A stretch of 64,000 nucleotides of DNA from Desulfitobacterium dehalogenans ATCC 51507 (GTDB lineage: Bacteria > Bacillota > Desulfitobacteriia > Desulfitobacteriales > Desulfitobacteriaceae). Numbering within the stretch: position 1 is the stretch's first letter; each line of letters begins with the position of its first letter. The translations under genes and the position numbers were made by a program. Positions 18,163 to 27,216 of the stretch are shown here, piece by piece. Below the pieces are notes generated by a model. It saw nothing but the letters and a program-made list of their open reading frames with translations, did no database searches and was not told where the DNA came from. The stretch lies in assembly GCF_000243155.2 (NCBI RefSeq), contig NC_018017.1, forward strand, positions 3,968,001-4,032,000. The letters run 5' to 3'.

Positions 18163-19398
18163 TCACAGTTCGTGAATAAACAATCCGCTACGCAGCTTAG
18201 GTTCAAACCAAGTGGATTTGGGCGGCATCAGTCGCCCCGCATCAGATACTGCAAAAAGCTCTTGAATAGAGGTAGGGTATAGAGAAAAGGCACATTTCAT
18301 ATCGCTGTTGGTTCTTTTTTCAAGTTCCTGTAAACCACGGATTCCGCCCACAAAGTCAATGCGTTTATCTGTACGGATATCCATAATCTGCAGAATCGGC
18401 GTTAAGAGGTGATTCTGCAGCAAGGATACATCCAGCCCTTCTACAGGATCCGTTGAACGAATCTCTTCCCGAGCCCTCAGCTTATACCAAGTCCCTTCCA
18501 GCGCCATGCCAAAGGTAGCCTTCTCCTCAGGTTTATAAGGGGTATTTCCTTTTTCCTCCAATTCAAAGCCCCTTTTAATTTCTTCCAAAAATTCGGCCTT
18601 GCTCAAACCATTAAGATCTTTCACCACTCGATTATAGTCCAAGATCAACAACTGATCGTCTGGAAAGAGCACAGAAAGGAAGAAATTAAACTCCTCTTGA
18701 CCCGTATAGTTGGGATGCTCTTCTCTTCGTTTCAGCCCCACCTTAACGGCAGAAGCGGTACGATGATGTCCATCGGCAATATAGATGCTTTGAATTCCGG
18801 CAAATCCTGAAGTAATCTTCTCCAAATCCCGGTCCTCCGAGATAACCCAAACGACATGCCTTACTCCATCTGATGCCATAAAATCATAGAGAGGAGTTTT
18901 CTGTTTCACTTTTTCAATCACTTCATTAATACTTGCTTGCGAGCGGTAGGTTAAAAAGATCGGGCCCGTCTGGGCATTGCACACATCCACATGATTAATA
19001 CGGTCAAGCTCTTTATCTTCCCTGGTCAATTCATGCTTTTTAATCACATCTTGAAGATAATCATCAATTGCGGCGCAACCCACCAAGCCGGTTTGAGCTC
19101 TTCCGTCCATAGTAAGCTCATAGATATAGTAACAGGGTTTGGTTTCCCGGATAAAAATCCCCTCTTGAATCATTTCCTGCAAAATTTCTCTGGCCTTTTT
19201 ATAGACCTCAGGATCGTAAGGATTGAAATCCTCAGGAAAGTGAGTCTCCGGACGATCCACCTTTAAAAAAGACAGGGGTTCTTTTTTTATTTCTTCAAGG
19301 GCCTCTTCGCGGTTGTATACATCATAAGGGAGGGCAGCTACTTTCCTTGCTACATCTTCCCTGGGTCTTATGGCTTGAAAGGGTCTAATCCTTGCCAA
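18163..19398 (-). CDS. DUF1015 family protein in the serine operon
   Basis: 411 residues. The N-terminal RPFQAIRP and AALPYDV segments and the central IADGHHRTASAV motif are hallmarks of DUF1015. The HHR motif resembles a nucleotide- or phosphate-binding site, but no activity is established. The start is TTG with GGAGGG seven bases upstream. The gene begins 30 bases after serA and shares its T-box leader, so a role linked to serine metabolism is inferred. Confidence 0.85.
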   Translation of the reverse strand: MARIRPFQAIRPREDVARKVAALPYDVYNREEALEEIKKEPLSFLKVDRPETHFPEDFNPYDPEVYKKAREILQEMIQEGIFIRETKPCYYIYELTMDGRAQTGLVGCAAIDDYLQDVIKKHELTREDKELDRINHVDVCNAQTGPIFLTYRSQASINEVIEKVKQKTPLYDFMASDGVRHVVWVISEDRDLEKITSGFAGIQSIYIADGHHRTASAVKVGLKRREEHPNYTGQEEFNFFLSVLFPDDQLLILDYNRVVKDLNGLSKAEFLEEIKRGFELEEKGNTPYKPEEKATFGMALEGTWYKLRAREEIRSTDPVEGLDVSLLQNHLLTPILQIMDIRTDKRIDFVGGIRGLQELEKRTNSDMKCAFSLYPTSIQELFAVSDAGRLMPPKSTWFEPKLRSGLFIHEL

Positions 19399-19428
19399 AG
19401 TATTCCCTCCTCTTGAATTGAATTCAGC

Positions 19429-20592
19429 TTATTTTATGACGCGGACTCTCAGTACGCCGTCAATTTCTCTGAGTTTGGCAATCATCTCTGGACCGGCCGG
19501 AGTTTCGATATCGATAAGGGTATAGGCATAGGACCCTTTGCTTTTGTTCATTAAGTCCGAGATATTGACATTTTCTTTGGCTAAGGTAGAGGTGAATTGA
19601 CCTAGCATATTGGGGACGTTTTTATGATTGATGGCAATCCGCCCGGCTTGGGTGCATACTCCCATATCACAATTGGGGAAATTGACAGAATTCTTGATAT
19701 TGCCATGCTCAAGGTAATTCATCATCTGCTCTACAGCCATGACCGCACAGTTTTCTTCGGATTCCGCTGTGGATGCTCCTAGATGAGGAATGGCAATAAC
19801 CCCTTCCACTCCGCAGACTTTTGGGTTAGGGAAGTCTGTCACATATTTGGCAACCTTTCCTGTGCCGAGAGCTTCAAGCAAAGCATCTTCATCCACCAGG
19901 GTATCCCTGGAGAAATTCAGGATAATCACGCCGTCTTTCATTTGCTCAAAAGCTTGTTTATTGAGCATTCCACGGTTGGAATCGGTTAAGGGGACATGGA
20001 TGGTAATGAAATCACATTCCCGATAAATGTCTTCTACACTTTTGATGGGTTTAATATATTTAGACAGCTTCCAGGCATGTTCAACAGAAATATAGGGGTC
20101 ATAACCGCAAACATCCATTTCCATTTTATTGGCGGCATTGGCTACCAAGACGCCGATGGCACCTAAGCCTATGACTCCCAGCTTCTTGCCTTTGATTTCT
20201 GTTCCGGCAAATTTAGCTTTATTCTTTTCAACCAGTTTGGCAACTTCGGGATCCGTCTGACAGGAGCTAACCCAGTTAACTCCTCCCACAAGATTCCGGG
20301 CAGCCATAATCATGGTGGCAATCACCATCTCCTTTACCCCATTGGCATTGGCACCAGGGGTGTTAAAGACGACGATTCCTTTTTCAGCGCATTTATCCAA
20401 GGGGATGTTATTGACTCCAGCTCCAGCTCGAGCAATGGCCTCAATATCAGGAGGTAATTCCAGATCGTGCATAGAGGTACTGCGGACAAGGATACCGTTA
20501 GCATCTTCGTAACGGTCTACATTAATATAGTGATCGGTAAAAAGCTTTAATCCCGCTTCGGAAATATTATTCAGGCAATTGATTTTAAACAT
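19429..20592 (-). CDS. serA: D-3-phosphoglycerate dehydrogenase
   Basis: First step of serine synthesis: NAD-dependent oxidation of 3-phosphoglycerate. About 387 residues, the short class with one C-terminal ACT domain (about 315-387), which normally binds serine. Seen are the Rossmann motif GVIGLGAIGVLVAN, the RAGAGVNNIPLDKC substrate-side segment, and the catalytic-region PHLGASTAESEENC. The ATG at 20592 has GGAG eight bases upstream; the in-frame GTG three codons earlier is too close to it. It follows serC by 26 bases in the T-box-controlled operon. Confidence 0.94.
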   Translation of the reverse strand: MFKINCLNNISEAGLKLFTDHYINVDRYEDANGILVRSTSMHDLELPPDIEAIARAGAGVNNIPLDKCAEKGIVVFNTPGANANGVKEMVIATMIMAARNLVGGVNWVSSCQTDPEVAKLVEKNKAKFAGTEIKGKKLGVIGLGAIGVLVANAANKMEMDVCGYDPYISVEHAWKLSKYIKPIKSVEDIYRECDFITIHVPLTDSNRGMLNKQAFEQMKDGVIILNFSRDTLVDEDALLEALGTGKVAKYVTDFPNPKVCGVEGVIAIPHLGASTAESEENCAVMAVEQMMNYLEHGNIKNSVNFPNCDMGVCTQAGRIAINHKNVPNMLGQFTSTLAKENVNISDLMNKSKGSYAYTLIDIETPAGPEMIAKLREIDGVLRVRVIK

Positions 20593-20618
20593 TAAAAACA
20601 CTCCTCTTTTTATAATTC

Positions 20619-21701
20619 TTACTTATTTTCTGCTTCAAACTTTTTCATAAACTCCACTAAATCCTTGACCCCTTGGATCGGCATGGCATTGTAAATGCTG
20701 GCCCTCATCCCTCCCACTGTACGATAGCCTTTAAGGTTCTCAAAACCTGCGGCCTTGGCTTCTTTGATAAACTTGGCATCCAACTCCTCAGAGCCTGTCA
20801 CGAAGGGAACATTCATTAAGGAGCGATCCTTTTTCACCACAGTTCCTTTAAACATGTCACTGGCATCCAAGTAATCATAAAGGATGGCAGCCTTTTCCTC
20901 GTTAATCTTTTTCATAGCCTCCAGTCCGCCCAGTTTTTTGAGCCATTTGAACACTTTACCGCAGATATATATTCCATAGACCGGCGGTGTATTATAGGCG
21001 GAGTTGTTATCGAAATGGACTTTATATTTGAGCATCGTGGGGGTCCCCGGCAAAACATCCTCCGTGATGAGGTCCTCACGAATAATGACAATCACGACCC
21101 CGGCAGGACCCACATTCTTTTGGGCTCCGGCAAAAATAAGTCCATATTTTGTAACATCAATGGGTTCAGATAGAAAATTCGAGGACATATCGGCAATCAA
21201 GGGTTTATCCCCCACATCAGGAAGTTTATTAAACTTGGTTCCAAAGATGGTATTGTTGTGGCAGATGTAGACATAGTCCGCATCCTCGGAGAATTTTAAA
21301 TCTTTAAGGTCTGGAATATAGGAATAGTTCTGGTCCTCTGATGAAGCGATGACATTAATCTTTCCGTACAGCTTTCCTTCGGAAATGGCTTTCTTGGCCC
21401 ACTGTCCTGTATTCAGATGATCCGCCACCCGATTCTTCATAAGGTTCATGGGAATCATGGCAAACTGTTGGGACGCCCCTCCCTGAAGAAAGAGAATTTT
21501 ATAATGTTCAGGAATATTAAGCAACTCTCTTAGGTCCTGGGCGGCCTCATTCATCATCCCCTCAATCGTCTTGGAACGGTGGCTCATCTCCATAACGGAC
21601 ATGCCCGTTCCCTGGTAATCCAGCATTTCCTCTGCGGCTTCTCTTAGAACTTCTTCAGGCAATACTGCCGGCCCTGCTGAAAAATTGTACACTCTTTTCA
21701 T
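20619..21701 (-). CDS. serC: Phosphoserine aminotransferase
   Basis: PLP enzyme making 3-phosphoserine from 3-phosphohydroxypyruvate and glutamate. The 360-residue protein starts MKRVYNFSAGPAVLPEEVL, the SerC signature. LFLQGGASQQFAMIPMNL and the PLP-lysine region FAGAQKNVGPAG follow. It is first in serC-serA-DUF1015, directly behind the tandem T-box leader. The start codon has a GGGGG site. Confidence 0.95.
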   Translation of the reverse strand: MKRVYNFSAGPAVLPEEVLREAAEEMLDYQGTGMSVMEMSHRSKTIEGMMNEAAQDLRELLNIPEHYKILFLQGGASQQFAMIPMNLMKNRVADHLNTGQWAKKAISEGKLYGKINVIASSEDQNYSYIPDLKDLKFSEDADYVYICHNNTIFGTKFNKLPDVGDKPLIADMSSNFLSEPIDVTKYGLIFAGAQKNVGPAGVVIVIIREDLITEDVLPGTPTMLKYKVHFDNNSAYNTPPVYGIYICGKVFKWLKKLGGLEAMKKINEEKAAILYDYLDASDMFKGTVVKKDRSLMNVPFVTGSEELDAKFIKEAKAAGFENLKGYRTVGGMRASIYNAMPIQGVKDLVEFMKKFEAENK

Positions 21702-21768
21702 TTGAAATATCCCCCTTATTTATAAATATTTATGAATGTTAACATATATTGGGTTGTCCAGGGTAGAT

Positions 21769-21906
21769 AAAAACCCACCCCAGTCTTTGGGGCGGGTATT
21801 CCGCGGTGCCACCCAAGTTCCAGCCTTTACGGTTTACGGGCAGTAAGCCCTACCACCTTCCTCCTTCGTGTCGTTAAGGAGAAACTATGGTAGTGCGGCG
21901 CGGATA
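21769..21906 (-). promoter_or_regulatory. Second T-box module (lacks a recognisable Stem I)
   Basis: The T-box sequence TGGGTGGCACCGCGGAA is present at 21815-21799, followed by a terminator with stem ACCCGCCCC / GGGGTGGGT and a T run (21797-21769). Upstream is only a hairpin with CTACCA / TGGTAG and CTCCTT / AAGGAGG arms. The AGAGAGC and GGTTGGTG loops of a full Stem I are absent. It sits immediately downstream of the first module. Confidence 0.85.
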
Positions 21907-22148
21907 ATAAATAAAACCTCTCATCCCAAATCAGGGACGAGAGGTTATTCCCGCGTTGCCACCCATGTTGCCGTAATCGGCCAACTTATGTCCGCGATAT
22001 CGGGCGGAACCCGTCACAATTCATCATTGGCCACTCCAGGATGGAATCCGCTTCGCTTCTATGACTGACTTGCACCAACCGTCAGCTCTCTACACATATT
22101 CGGCACCGGATGTCCCTTCATCGTGTTGGACTATAGATCTACGCTGTT
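21907..22148 (-). promoter_or_regulatory. T-box riboswitch for serC-serA-DUF1015 (first, full module)
   Basis: The minus strand contains the T-box sequence TGGGTGGCAACGCGGGAA (21965-21948) and a terminator with stem ACCTCTC / GAGAGGT and T run (21945-21907). Upstream are the Stem I landmarks AGAGAGC, GGTTGGTGCAAG and CTGGAG. A UCC triplet at 22045-22043 sits where the specifier is expected, which would read tRNA-Ser and fits the downstream serine genes; that assignment is inferred. Confidence 0.9.
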
Positions 22149-22151
22149 ATG

Positions 22152-22181
22152 ATTCTAATCTATTACAGGCCTTTTTGTCAA
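22152..22181 (-). promoter_or_regulatory. Promoter of the serine operon
   Basis: TTGACA (22181-22176), an 18-base spacer and TAGAAT (22157-22152) on the minus strand. It would start transcription just upstream of T-box Stem I. Confidence 0.75.
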
Positions 22182-22199
22182 GTGTTATGGCTAAAATAA

Positions 22200-22790
22200 T
22201 TATTTCCCTGCTTCGACATTGCCTTCTAAGCCGATCTCAGACGCGATGGCGCGCATTCCATTAATGGTCTCTTCGATGATTTCATTTAAGTCCTTACCCA
22301 GGCGGTTGGCACCGGCTTCAATGACTTCCCTGTTGACATTCTCAGCGAAGCTTTTTTGCTTCCATTTCTTTTTGACCGATTTGGTGGTCAGGTCATGAAG
22401 GCTCTTGCTGGGACGAAGCAAGGCTGTGGCTGAGACCAAGCCTGTTAATTCATCGATGGTAAACAAAACTTTTTCCACGTTCTCCCGGGGTTCTACATCA
22501 TGGACCAGACCATAACCATGGCTTTCAATAGCCCGGATGAACTCCTCCGGCAATCCTTTGGGAGTAAGGATCTCCCGGGTTTTGCGACAGTGTTGATCAG
22601 GGTACATCTCAAAGTCGATATCATGCAATAACCCGATATTTCCCCAAAGGTCAGGATCTTCTTGATAAAGGGAGGCAAAATGGCGCATCACAGCTTCCAC
22701 CGTTATGGAGTGACGCAATAAGGTCTCACTTTTTACATAGTCATTGAGAAGTTGCCAAGCAGCCTCTCTATCCCGTGTATAATCCAGCAT
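22200..22790 (-). CDS. HD-domain (HDIG-type) predicted hydrolase
   Basis: About 196 residues. The metal-binding HD motif is in GLLHDIDFEMYPDQH, after a RHSITVEAVMRHFA segment with the first histidine, followed by a conserved ESHGYG segment. Such proteins are often phosphohydrolases, but the substrate is unknown. The ATG at 22790 has AAGGA six bases upstream; the longer reading from 22838 lacks a site. It lies 69 bases after metA and probably shares its SAM-I-controlled transcript. Confidence 0.75.
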   Translation of the reverse strand: MLDYTRDREAAWQLLNDYVKSETLLRHSITVEAVMRHFASLYQEDPDLWGNIGLLHDIDFEMYPDQHCRKTREILTPKGLPEEFIRAIESHGYGLVHDVEPRENVEKVLFTIDELTGLVSATALLRPSKSLHDLTTKSVKKKWKQKSFAENVNREVIEAGANRLGKDLNEIIEETINGMRAIASEIGLEGNVEAGK

Positions 22791-22859
22791 CCGACATCCT
22801 TCTTTCTCATAGTTTATGGTTGGTCTTAACAGTCTCAATAGAATGATTAGACCTAGAAC

Positions 22860-23783
22860 TTAGATATTGCCTAATTCTTCAAGGTTATAGGGTGTTTCCT
22901 GATAGACGTAGTAGTTCAGCCAATTGGCAAAAAGCAAATTAGAATGACCTCTCCACTTGACGATGGGGGTCTTCATGGGATCATCCCCAGGATAGTAGTT
23001 CTGAGGAATAGTGATGGGTAGCCCTTGGGATATATCCCGATCATACTCCGATTTTAGGGTGTGAGGATCGTATTCGGAATGACCTGTAACAAAAATCTGC
23101 CGACCGCCCTTGGTCCCGATGAGATAGACTCCGGACTCCTCAGATTCCGAAAGAATCTCCAACTCCGGCACCTTGACAATATCTTCTTTTCTTACCTCTG
23201 TATGCCTGGAGTGGGGAACATAAAAGACATCATCAAAGCCTCTGAGCAAACGGATATCCTTGCAGTTTAAGGTATGAGGGAATACGCCGAACATTTTTGC
23301 TTGTAAAGGATACTTGGGAACACCAAAGAAGTGATAAAGCCCCGCCTGGGCTCCCCAGCAAATGAAAAGCGTGGAAAAGACGTTGCTCTTACTCCAATCC
23401 ATAATCTTCTGCAGTTCCGGCCAAAAATCAACCTCTTCAAAGGGCATCTGCTCAATGGGGGCACCCGTAATAATCATTCCGTCAAATTTTTGATCTTTAA
23501 TACTGTCAAAGGTCTGATAATACTTAATGAGGTATTCTTCCGGGGTATTCTTGGAGAGATGGGTTTCCGGATAAAGAAGGGTAATGTCCACTTGCAAAGG
23601 AGAATTCCCTAAGAGCCTAAGAATCTGTGTTTCCGTCACGATCTTATTGGGCATGAGATTTAGAATGACAATGCTAAGAGGGCGAATGTCCTGATGCTCG
23701 GCACGCCTCTCTTCCATAATAAAGACATCTTCTTTGGTGAGTATTTCTGCTGCAGGCAGGCCATCGGGTACATTAATCGGCAT
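22860..23783 (-). CDS. metA: Homoserine O-acyltransferase (MetA family)
   Basis: First committed step of methionine synthesis. 307 residues, beginning [15 protein letters not shown], with NLMPNK near residue 45, the catalytic Cys in [19 protein letters not shown], and the later [12 protein letters not shown] with the catalytic His/Glu. MetA proteins may use succinyl-CoA or acetyl-CoA, and acyl preference is not called here. It lies directly behind a SAM-I riboswitch. AAGGGAG precedes the ATG. Confidence 0.94.
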   Translation of the reverse strand: MPINVPDGLPAAEILTKEDVFIMEERRAEHQDIRPLSIVILNLMPNKIVTETQILRLLGNSPLQVDITLLYPETHLSKNTPEEYLIKYYQTFDSIKDQKFDGMIITGAPIEQMPFEEVDFWPELQKIMDWSKSNVFSTLFICWGAQAGLYHFFGVPKYPLQAKMFGVFPHTLNCKDIRLLRGFDDVFYVPHSRHTEVRKEDIVKVPELEILSESEESGVYLIGTKGGRQIFVTGHSEYDPHTLKSEYDRDISQGLPITIPQNYYPGDDPMKTPIVKWRGHSNLLFANWLNYYVYQETPYNLEELGNI

Positions 23784-23814
23784 AGTATTCTCCCTTCAAT
23801 TACACTTGGAAAAT

Positions 23815-23972
23815 AAAGAAAACCTCTTTCCGAGAAAGAGGGCATCGCCAAAAGTTCCTCTCTCATCTATCAATGCTTCCATCGCAGGAATTAGCACCGT
23901 TGTATTCATCAGAATACCGGTTGCTGGGTTTCATCGGGCCAGTCCCTCCACCACTCTTGATAAGAAATGGGA
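23815..23972 (-). promoter_or_regulatory. SAM-I (S-box) riboswitch controlling metA
   Basis: Minus-strand landmarks in order: CTTATCAAGAGTGGTGGAGG (from about 23964), GATGAAACCCAGCAACC, GGTGCTAATTCC, GATAGATGAGAG, and the terminator stem CCTCTTTC / GAAAGAGG (23841-23823) with a T-rich tail. This is the canonical S-box; high S-adenosylmethionine is expected to terminate transcription before metA. A possible promoter lies upstream: TTGACT near 24039-24034, a 17-base spacer and TAATAT. Confidence 0.95.
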
Positions 23973-24107
23973 TGTATTTAATTGCTGACGATGAAAATCG
24001 TCATTGGCACTATATTATTATATCTTTTCTTTAAAGTCAATCTGCTCTATAACAAAATTATTGAAGCACACTATATAATACAATAGATTCCTTCATGTCG
24101 TAGGCAT

Positions 24108-24791
24108 ACGGGCAGAGGCGGAAAAGCTTTTGCTCGGGTCGCGTAGCTTTACGCACAACGCTCACTCTATAGCTCCAGAGCTGGTCAACTCGCTTTCTTA
24201 ACAGCTACGCCAAACCCCGCTGCTTTCTGCATGTGAACCGGTGGCTTCGCTACGTTAAGAAAGCCTCGTTGACCCGGTCGCTCTTCCGCTAAAGCCGTTC
24301 CCTTTTGTGCGTAAAGCTACACTTGCGGGTCTTTTCAACTCTTTTCCGGGTTTTTTTAAGGGTGGCTGGCGATGCCGCGAGGCAGCACCAGCAGATGATG
24401 AAAAGCTGTTCAGGTCATCAGGCAGCTTATCCCACATCACGCCCCTCAAACCCGAAAAGCAGCCTAAGGATTTTGCTTTAAGGCAGAGAACGGATTCTAA
24501 GCGAGCAGGGTAGCAATCTTCGCGAAAAGACTACAGCGGAGTCGGGTTGGAAACAGGACGTTTCCAACCGGCCATTGAGAACAAGTGCGAAAGCAGTGCT
24601 TTCGAGGAGCGAATTGGCCACGAAACCCGGGCGAGGGTTTCGCCCAAGCCGCCTCACCACAGAGAATACTTAGCGGCGCAGGTGCACCCGACGCAGCGGA
24701 AGTCTTGAGCGATTAGATTGCTCCGCGCAGCTTATGGAGTGAACGCCGAAAGCAAAATCCTGGAGAACTAGCTTTCCGGGCCTTTTTCATA
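24108..24791 (-). repeat. Large non-coding structured repeat, copy B
   Basis: Inverted relative of 869-1692. It carries the same outer end (ATGAAAAAGGCCCGGAAAGC on the minus strand) and the block with GTTGGAAACGTCCTGTTTCC. The 16-bp inverted repeat GCGTAGCTTTACGCAC (24141-24156) recurs at 24307-24322 with one change, and one copy of the 48-base module is at 24637-24684. The inner segment is about 180 bases instead of the 440 in copy A, and a block at about 24355-24460 is not in copy A. No coding region is supported. Confidence 0.85.
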
Positions 24792-24795
24792 CTAG

Positions 24796-24837
24796 AAGAC
24801 GGCTCTCTCCAACTAAAAGCAGGATGAGAACCGTCTT
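24796..24837 (-). terminator. Possible terminator after the amino acid ABC operon
   Basis: Imperfect hairpin with AGACGG-CTC / GAG-CCGTCT arms downstream of the binding-protein gene. The T run is weak, so termination is uncertain. Confidence 0.45.
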
Positions 24838-24868
24838 TCTCTTCATTATCCTTAGACCTATTCTATTA

Positions 24869-25744
24869 CTAAAGTTTTCCGCCTTCGACAATTAACTCTT
24901 CAGGTTTTACATCATCTCCGTACACGGGGAGAAGAGTCTTTTTATAAGCTTGCCCCACAAAATCCTCTTTACCAATCGCTTCCAACTCTTGATTGATCCA
25001 GTTTAAGAGTTCGGTGTTGCCCTTCTTTACTGCCGGAGCAATTGTGTCCGTTCCGCCTAAAGTAGGTACACCTACAGTGAAGCCGGGATTAGATTTTGCC
25101 CAAGCAAGCACTTCCGTATTGTCATGAGCTAACGCGGCTCCTCGACCATCTTTTAAAGCTTCAAAAGCTTCCGTGTTTTGATCATACTTGAGAAGTTCGA
25201 GGTCAGGGTGATTCTTGGTTAAATAATCTTGAGCTGTGGTTCCTTTATTGACAATAACTTTCTTCCCTTTAAGCTGGTCGATGGAGGTAATCAGAGCCCC
25301 GTCAGGTGATACGAGCCCTAGAGAAACCTTCATGTAAGGATTGGCAAAATCAACCTTTTGCTTTCTTTCCTCCGTGACTGTGAAATTAGCCATGATGATA
25401 TCTACCTTGTTGGATTCGAGATAAGGGACTCTGTTGGCAGCCTCAACCAATACGAATTCCACTTTGGATTCGTCCCCCAAAAGGTCTTTAGCAAAACGCT
25501 TGGCAATTTCCACGTCAAAGCCTTGATTCTGTCCATTGGAATCCACATACCCAAAAGGCGGTTTGTCGCTGAATACTCCAATCCTTAAGGTACCACGCTG
25601 TTTAATCTCTTCTAAAGATCCTGCAGAGGACGTACCATTTGAGTTATTTGCTGGGTTGGCTCCTGCTTGGCTGCACCCCACAAGCCCTCCAAGGAGTAAA
25701 GCGCCTGCTAGTGCGAGGGACAATAATCTCTTCATCTTTTTCAT
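24869..25744 (-). CDS. Polar amino acid ABC transporter, substrate-binding lipoprotein
   Basis: About 291 residues: a basic N-terminus, hydrophobic segment and lipobox LLGGLVGC, then a family-3 solute-binding domain (GTLRIGVFSDKPPFGYVD, NFTVTEERKQKVDFANPY, KGKKVIVNKGTTAQDYL). The ligand is expected to be a polar amino acid, glutamine, glutamate or cystine being equally possible. The ATG at 25744 is used because an earlier in-frame reading (to 25924) runs back into the ATPase gene and lacks a signal peptide. It is last of the four-gene permease-permease-ATPase-binding-protein operon. Confidence 0.9.
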   Translation of the reverse strand: MKKMKRLLSLALAGALLLGGLVGCSQAGANPANNSNGTSSAGSLEEIKQRGTLRIGVFSDKPPFGYVDSNGQNQGFDVEIAKRFAKDLLGDESKVEFVLVEAANRVPYLESNKVDIIMANFTVTEERKQKVDFANPYMKVSLGLVSPDGALITSIDQLKGKKVIVNKGTTAQDYLTKNHPDLELLKYDQNTEAFEALKDGRGAALAHDNTEVLAWAKSNPGFTVGVPTLGGTDTIAPAVKKGNTELLNWINQELEAIGKEDFVGQAYKKTLLPVYGDDVKPEELIVEGGKL

Positions 25745-25778
25745 CGTTTCTCTCAACCTTTCTTTGCTTTTTTGTACT

Positions 25779-26528
25779 CTAGTATTGGAATATATTAAGA
25801 AATCGCCTAGCCCGATCCGTGCGAGGATTATTAAAGAACTCCTGAGGTCCAGCAATCTCACAAATATCACCTGAATCCATGAAAACGATTCGATCAGCCA
25901 CAGCCTGGGCGAAACCCATTTCATGAGTGACGATAATCATGGTCATTCCTTGTTTGGCCAAACCCAGCATAACATCAAGAACTTCTCGAACCATTTCCGG
26001 ATCAAGGGATGCTGTCACTTCGTCAAAAAGCATAATCTCGGGATTCATACATAAGGCCCTGACGATAGCGATTCTCTGCTTCTGACCTCCGGACAACTCC
26101 CTTGGAAAAACGTTTATTCTATCATATAACCCGACTCTTTCCAAGAGGACCTTGGCTTGCTCCAGCACTTGGCTTCTACCCCTGTTCTGAACTTTCGTGG
26201 GGCCAAGAAGAATATTCTCAAGCACCGTCATATGGGGAAAAAGATCATAGTTCTGGAAGACCATACCGATCTGCTGACGGATTTTTTTCCAGTCAACATT
26301 TTTTCCTATGAGGCTTTGACCTGAAAGCAGAATATCTCCCCCTTGAATGGGTTCAAGACCATTAAGACATCGGAGCAAGGTGCTTTTCCCGCATCCGGAA
26401 GGCCCTAAAACCACAATAACCTCACCCCTCTGGACTTGGAGATTAATCTCATTGAGAACAGGTTTGCCAACATACTCCTTGTGCAACGCTTTGATTTCCA
26501 ACACTACTTCCTTTTTCTCTACACTCAT
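25779..26528 (-). CDS. Polar amino acid ABC transporter, ATP-binding protein
   Basis: 249 residues, GlnQ/HisP type. Walker A GPSGCGKST, Q-loop MVFQNYDLFPHM, signature LSGGQKQR, Walker B IMLFDEVTASLDPE and H-loop VTHEMGFA are all present. It energises uptake with the two adjacent permeases. It starts 10 bases after the second permease stop, with AGGGGTG before the ATG. Confidence 0.94.
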   Translation of the reverse strand: MSVEKKEVVLEIKALHKEYVGKPVLNEINLQVQRGEVIVVLGPSGCGKSTLLRCLNGLEPIQGGDILLSGQSLIGKNVDWKKIRQQIGMVFQNYDLFPHMTVLENILLGPTKVQNRGRSQVLEQAKVLLERVGLYDRINVFPRELSGGQKQRIAIVRALCMNPEIMLFDEVTASLDPEMVREVLDVMLGLAKQGMTMIIVTHEMGFAQAVADRIVFMDSGDICEIAGPQEFFNNPRTDRARRFLNIFQY

Positions 26529-26538
26529 TTAATCACCC

Positions 26539-27216
26539 CTAACTGCTCCACTTCGCTTCCAGCTTCTTTGCAAAACGAGATAACGGATAACACATGGTGA
26601 AGTACAACATAAAAATAAATCCATAAATCCAGAAGGAGGCAGTGGGTACCGTGAAACGAGCGTTCTCTATGATTTGTTGACCGACCTTGAGAACTTCCAC
26701 TACGCCGATGAGAACCACAAGCGAGGTGGTTTTGACCATCCGTGTAGCCAAATTAATCGTGGCGGGAAGCATTCGTCTTACAGCCTGGGGAATTAAAATA
26801 TATCGGTAAAGCTTCCAAAAGCTTAAACCCAAGGCTTTACCGGAGTCACTCTGATGTCGTGGCAAGGATTCTAAGGCCCCTCTAACGATGTCACCCATTT
26901 CTGCCGTTCCCCAGAGAATAAAGACAATAATAGCTATGACCTCACCCTCCAGATGGATATTAAAGGCCGCGGTAATTCCGAAATAACCGATGAATAACCA
27001 GACAAGGACGGGAATAATTCTGAAGGTTTCTAGATAAAGGCGGCAGAGCCCTTTGATCATCCTCGATTTTATAGTCATGAGAAGACCAAAGAGGATTCCC
27101 GTAAAGGTGGAAATTAAGATGGCGATGAAGGCTATTCGTGCCGTCACCAGCAATCCCTCCAGCAGGCGCATTATATTTTGTGAGGTAAAGATCATCTCAA
27201 TGGCCGAACTCTGCAT
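26539..27216 (-). CDS. Polar amino acid ABC transporter, permease 2
   Basis: 225-residue membrane protein of the HisM/GlnP type with about five hydrophobic helices. The EAA-like loop GKALGLSFWKLYRYILIPQAVRRMLPA that contacts the ATPase is present. It overlaps the end of the first permease gene by 20 bases, which points to translational coupling. Confidence 0.92.
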   Translation of the reverse strand: MQSSAIEMIFTSQNIMRLLEGLLVTARIAFIAILISTFTGILFGLLMTIKSRMIKGLCRLYLETFRIIPVLVWLFIGYFGITAAFNIHLEGEVIAIIVFILWGTAEMGDIVRGALESLPRHQSDSGKALGLSFWKLYRYILIPQAVRRMLPATINLATRMVKTTSLVVLIGVVEVLKVGQQIIENARFTVPTASFWIYGFIFMLYFTMCYPLSRFAKKLEAKWSS

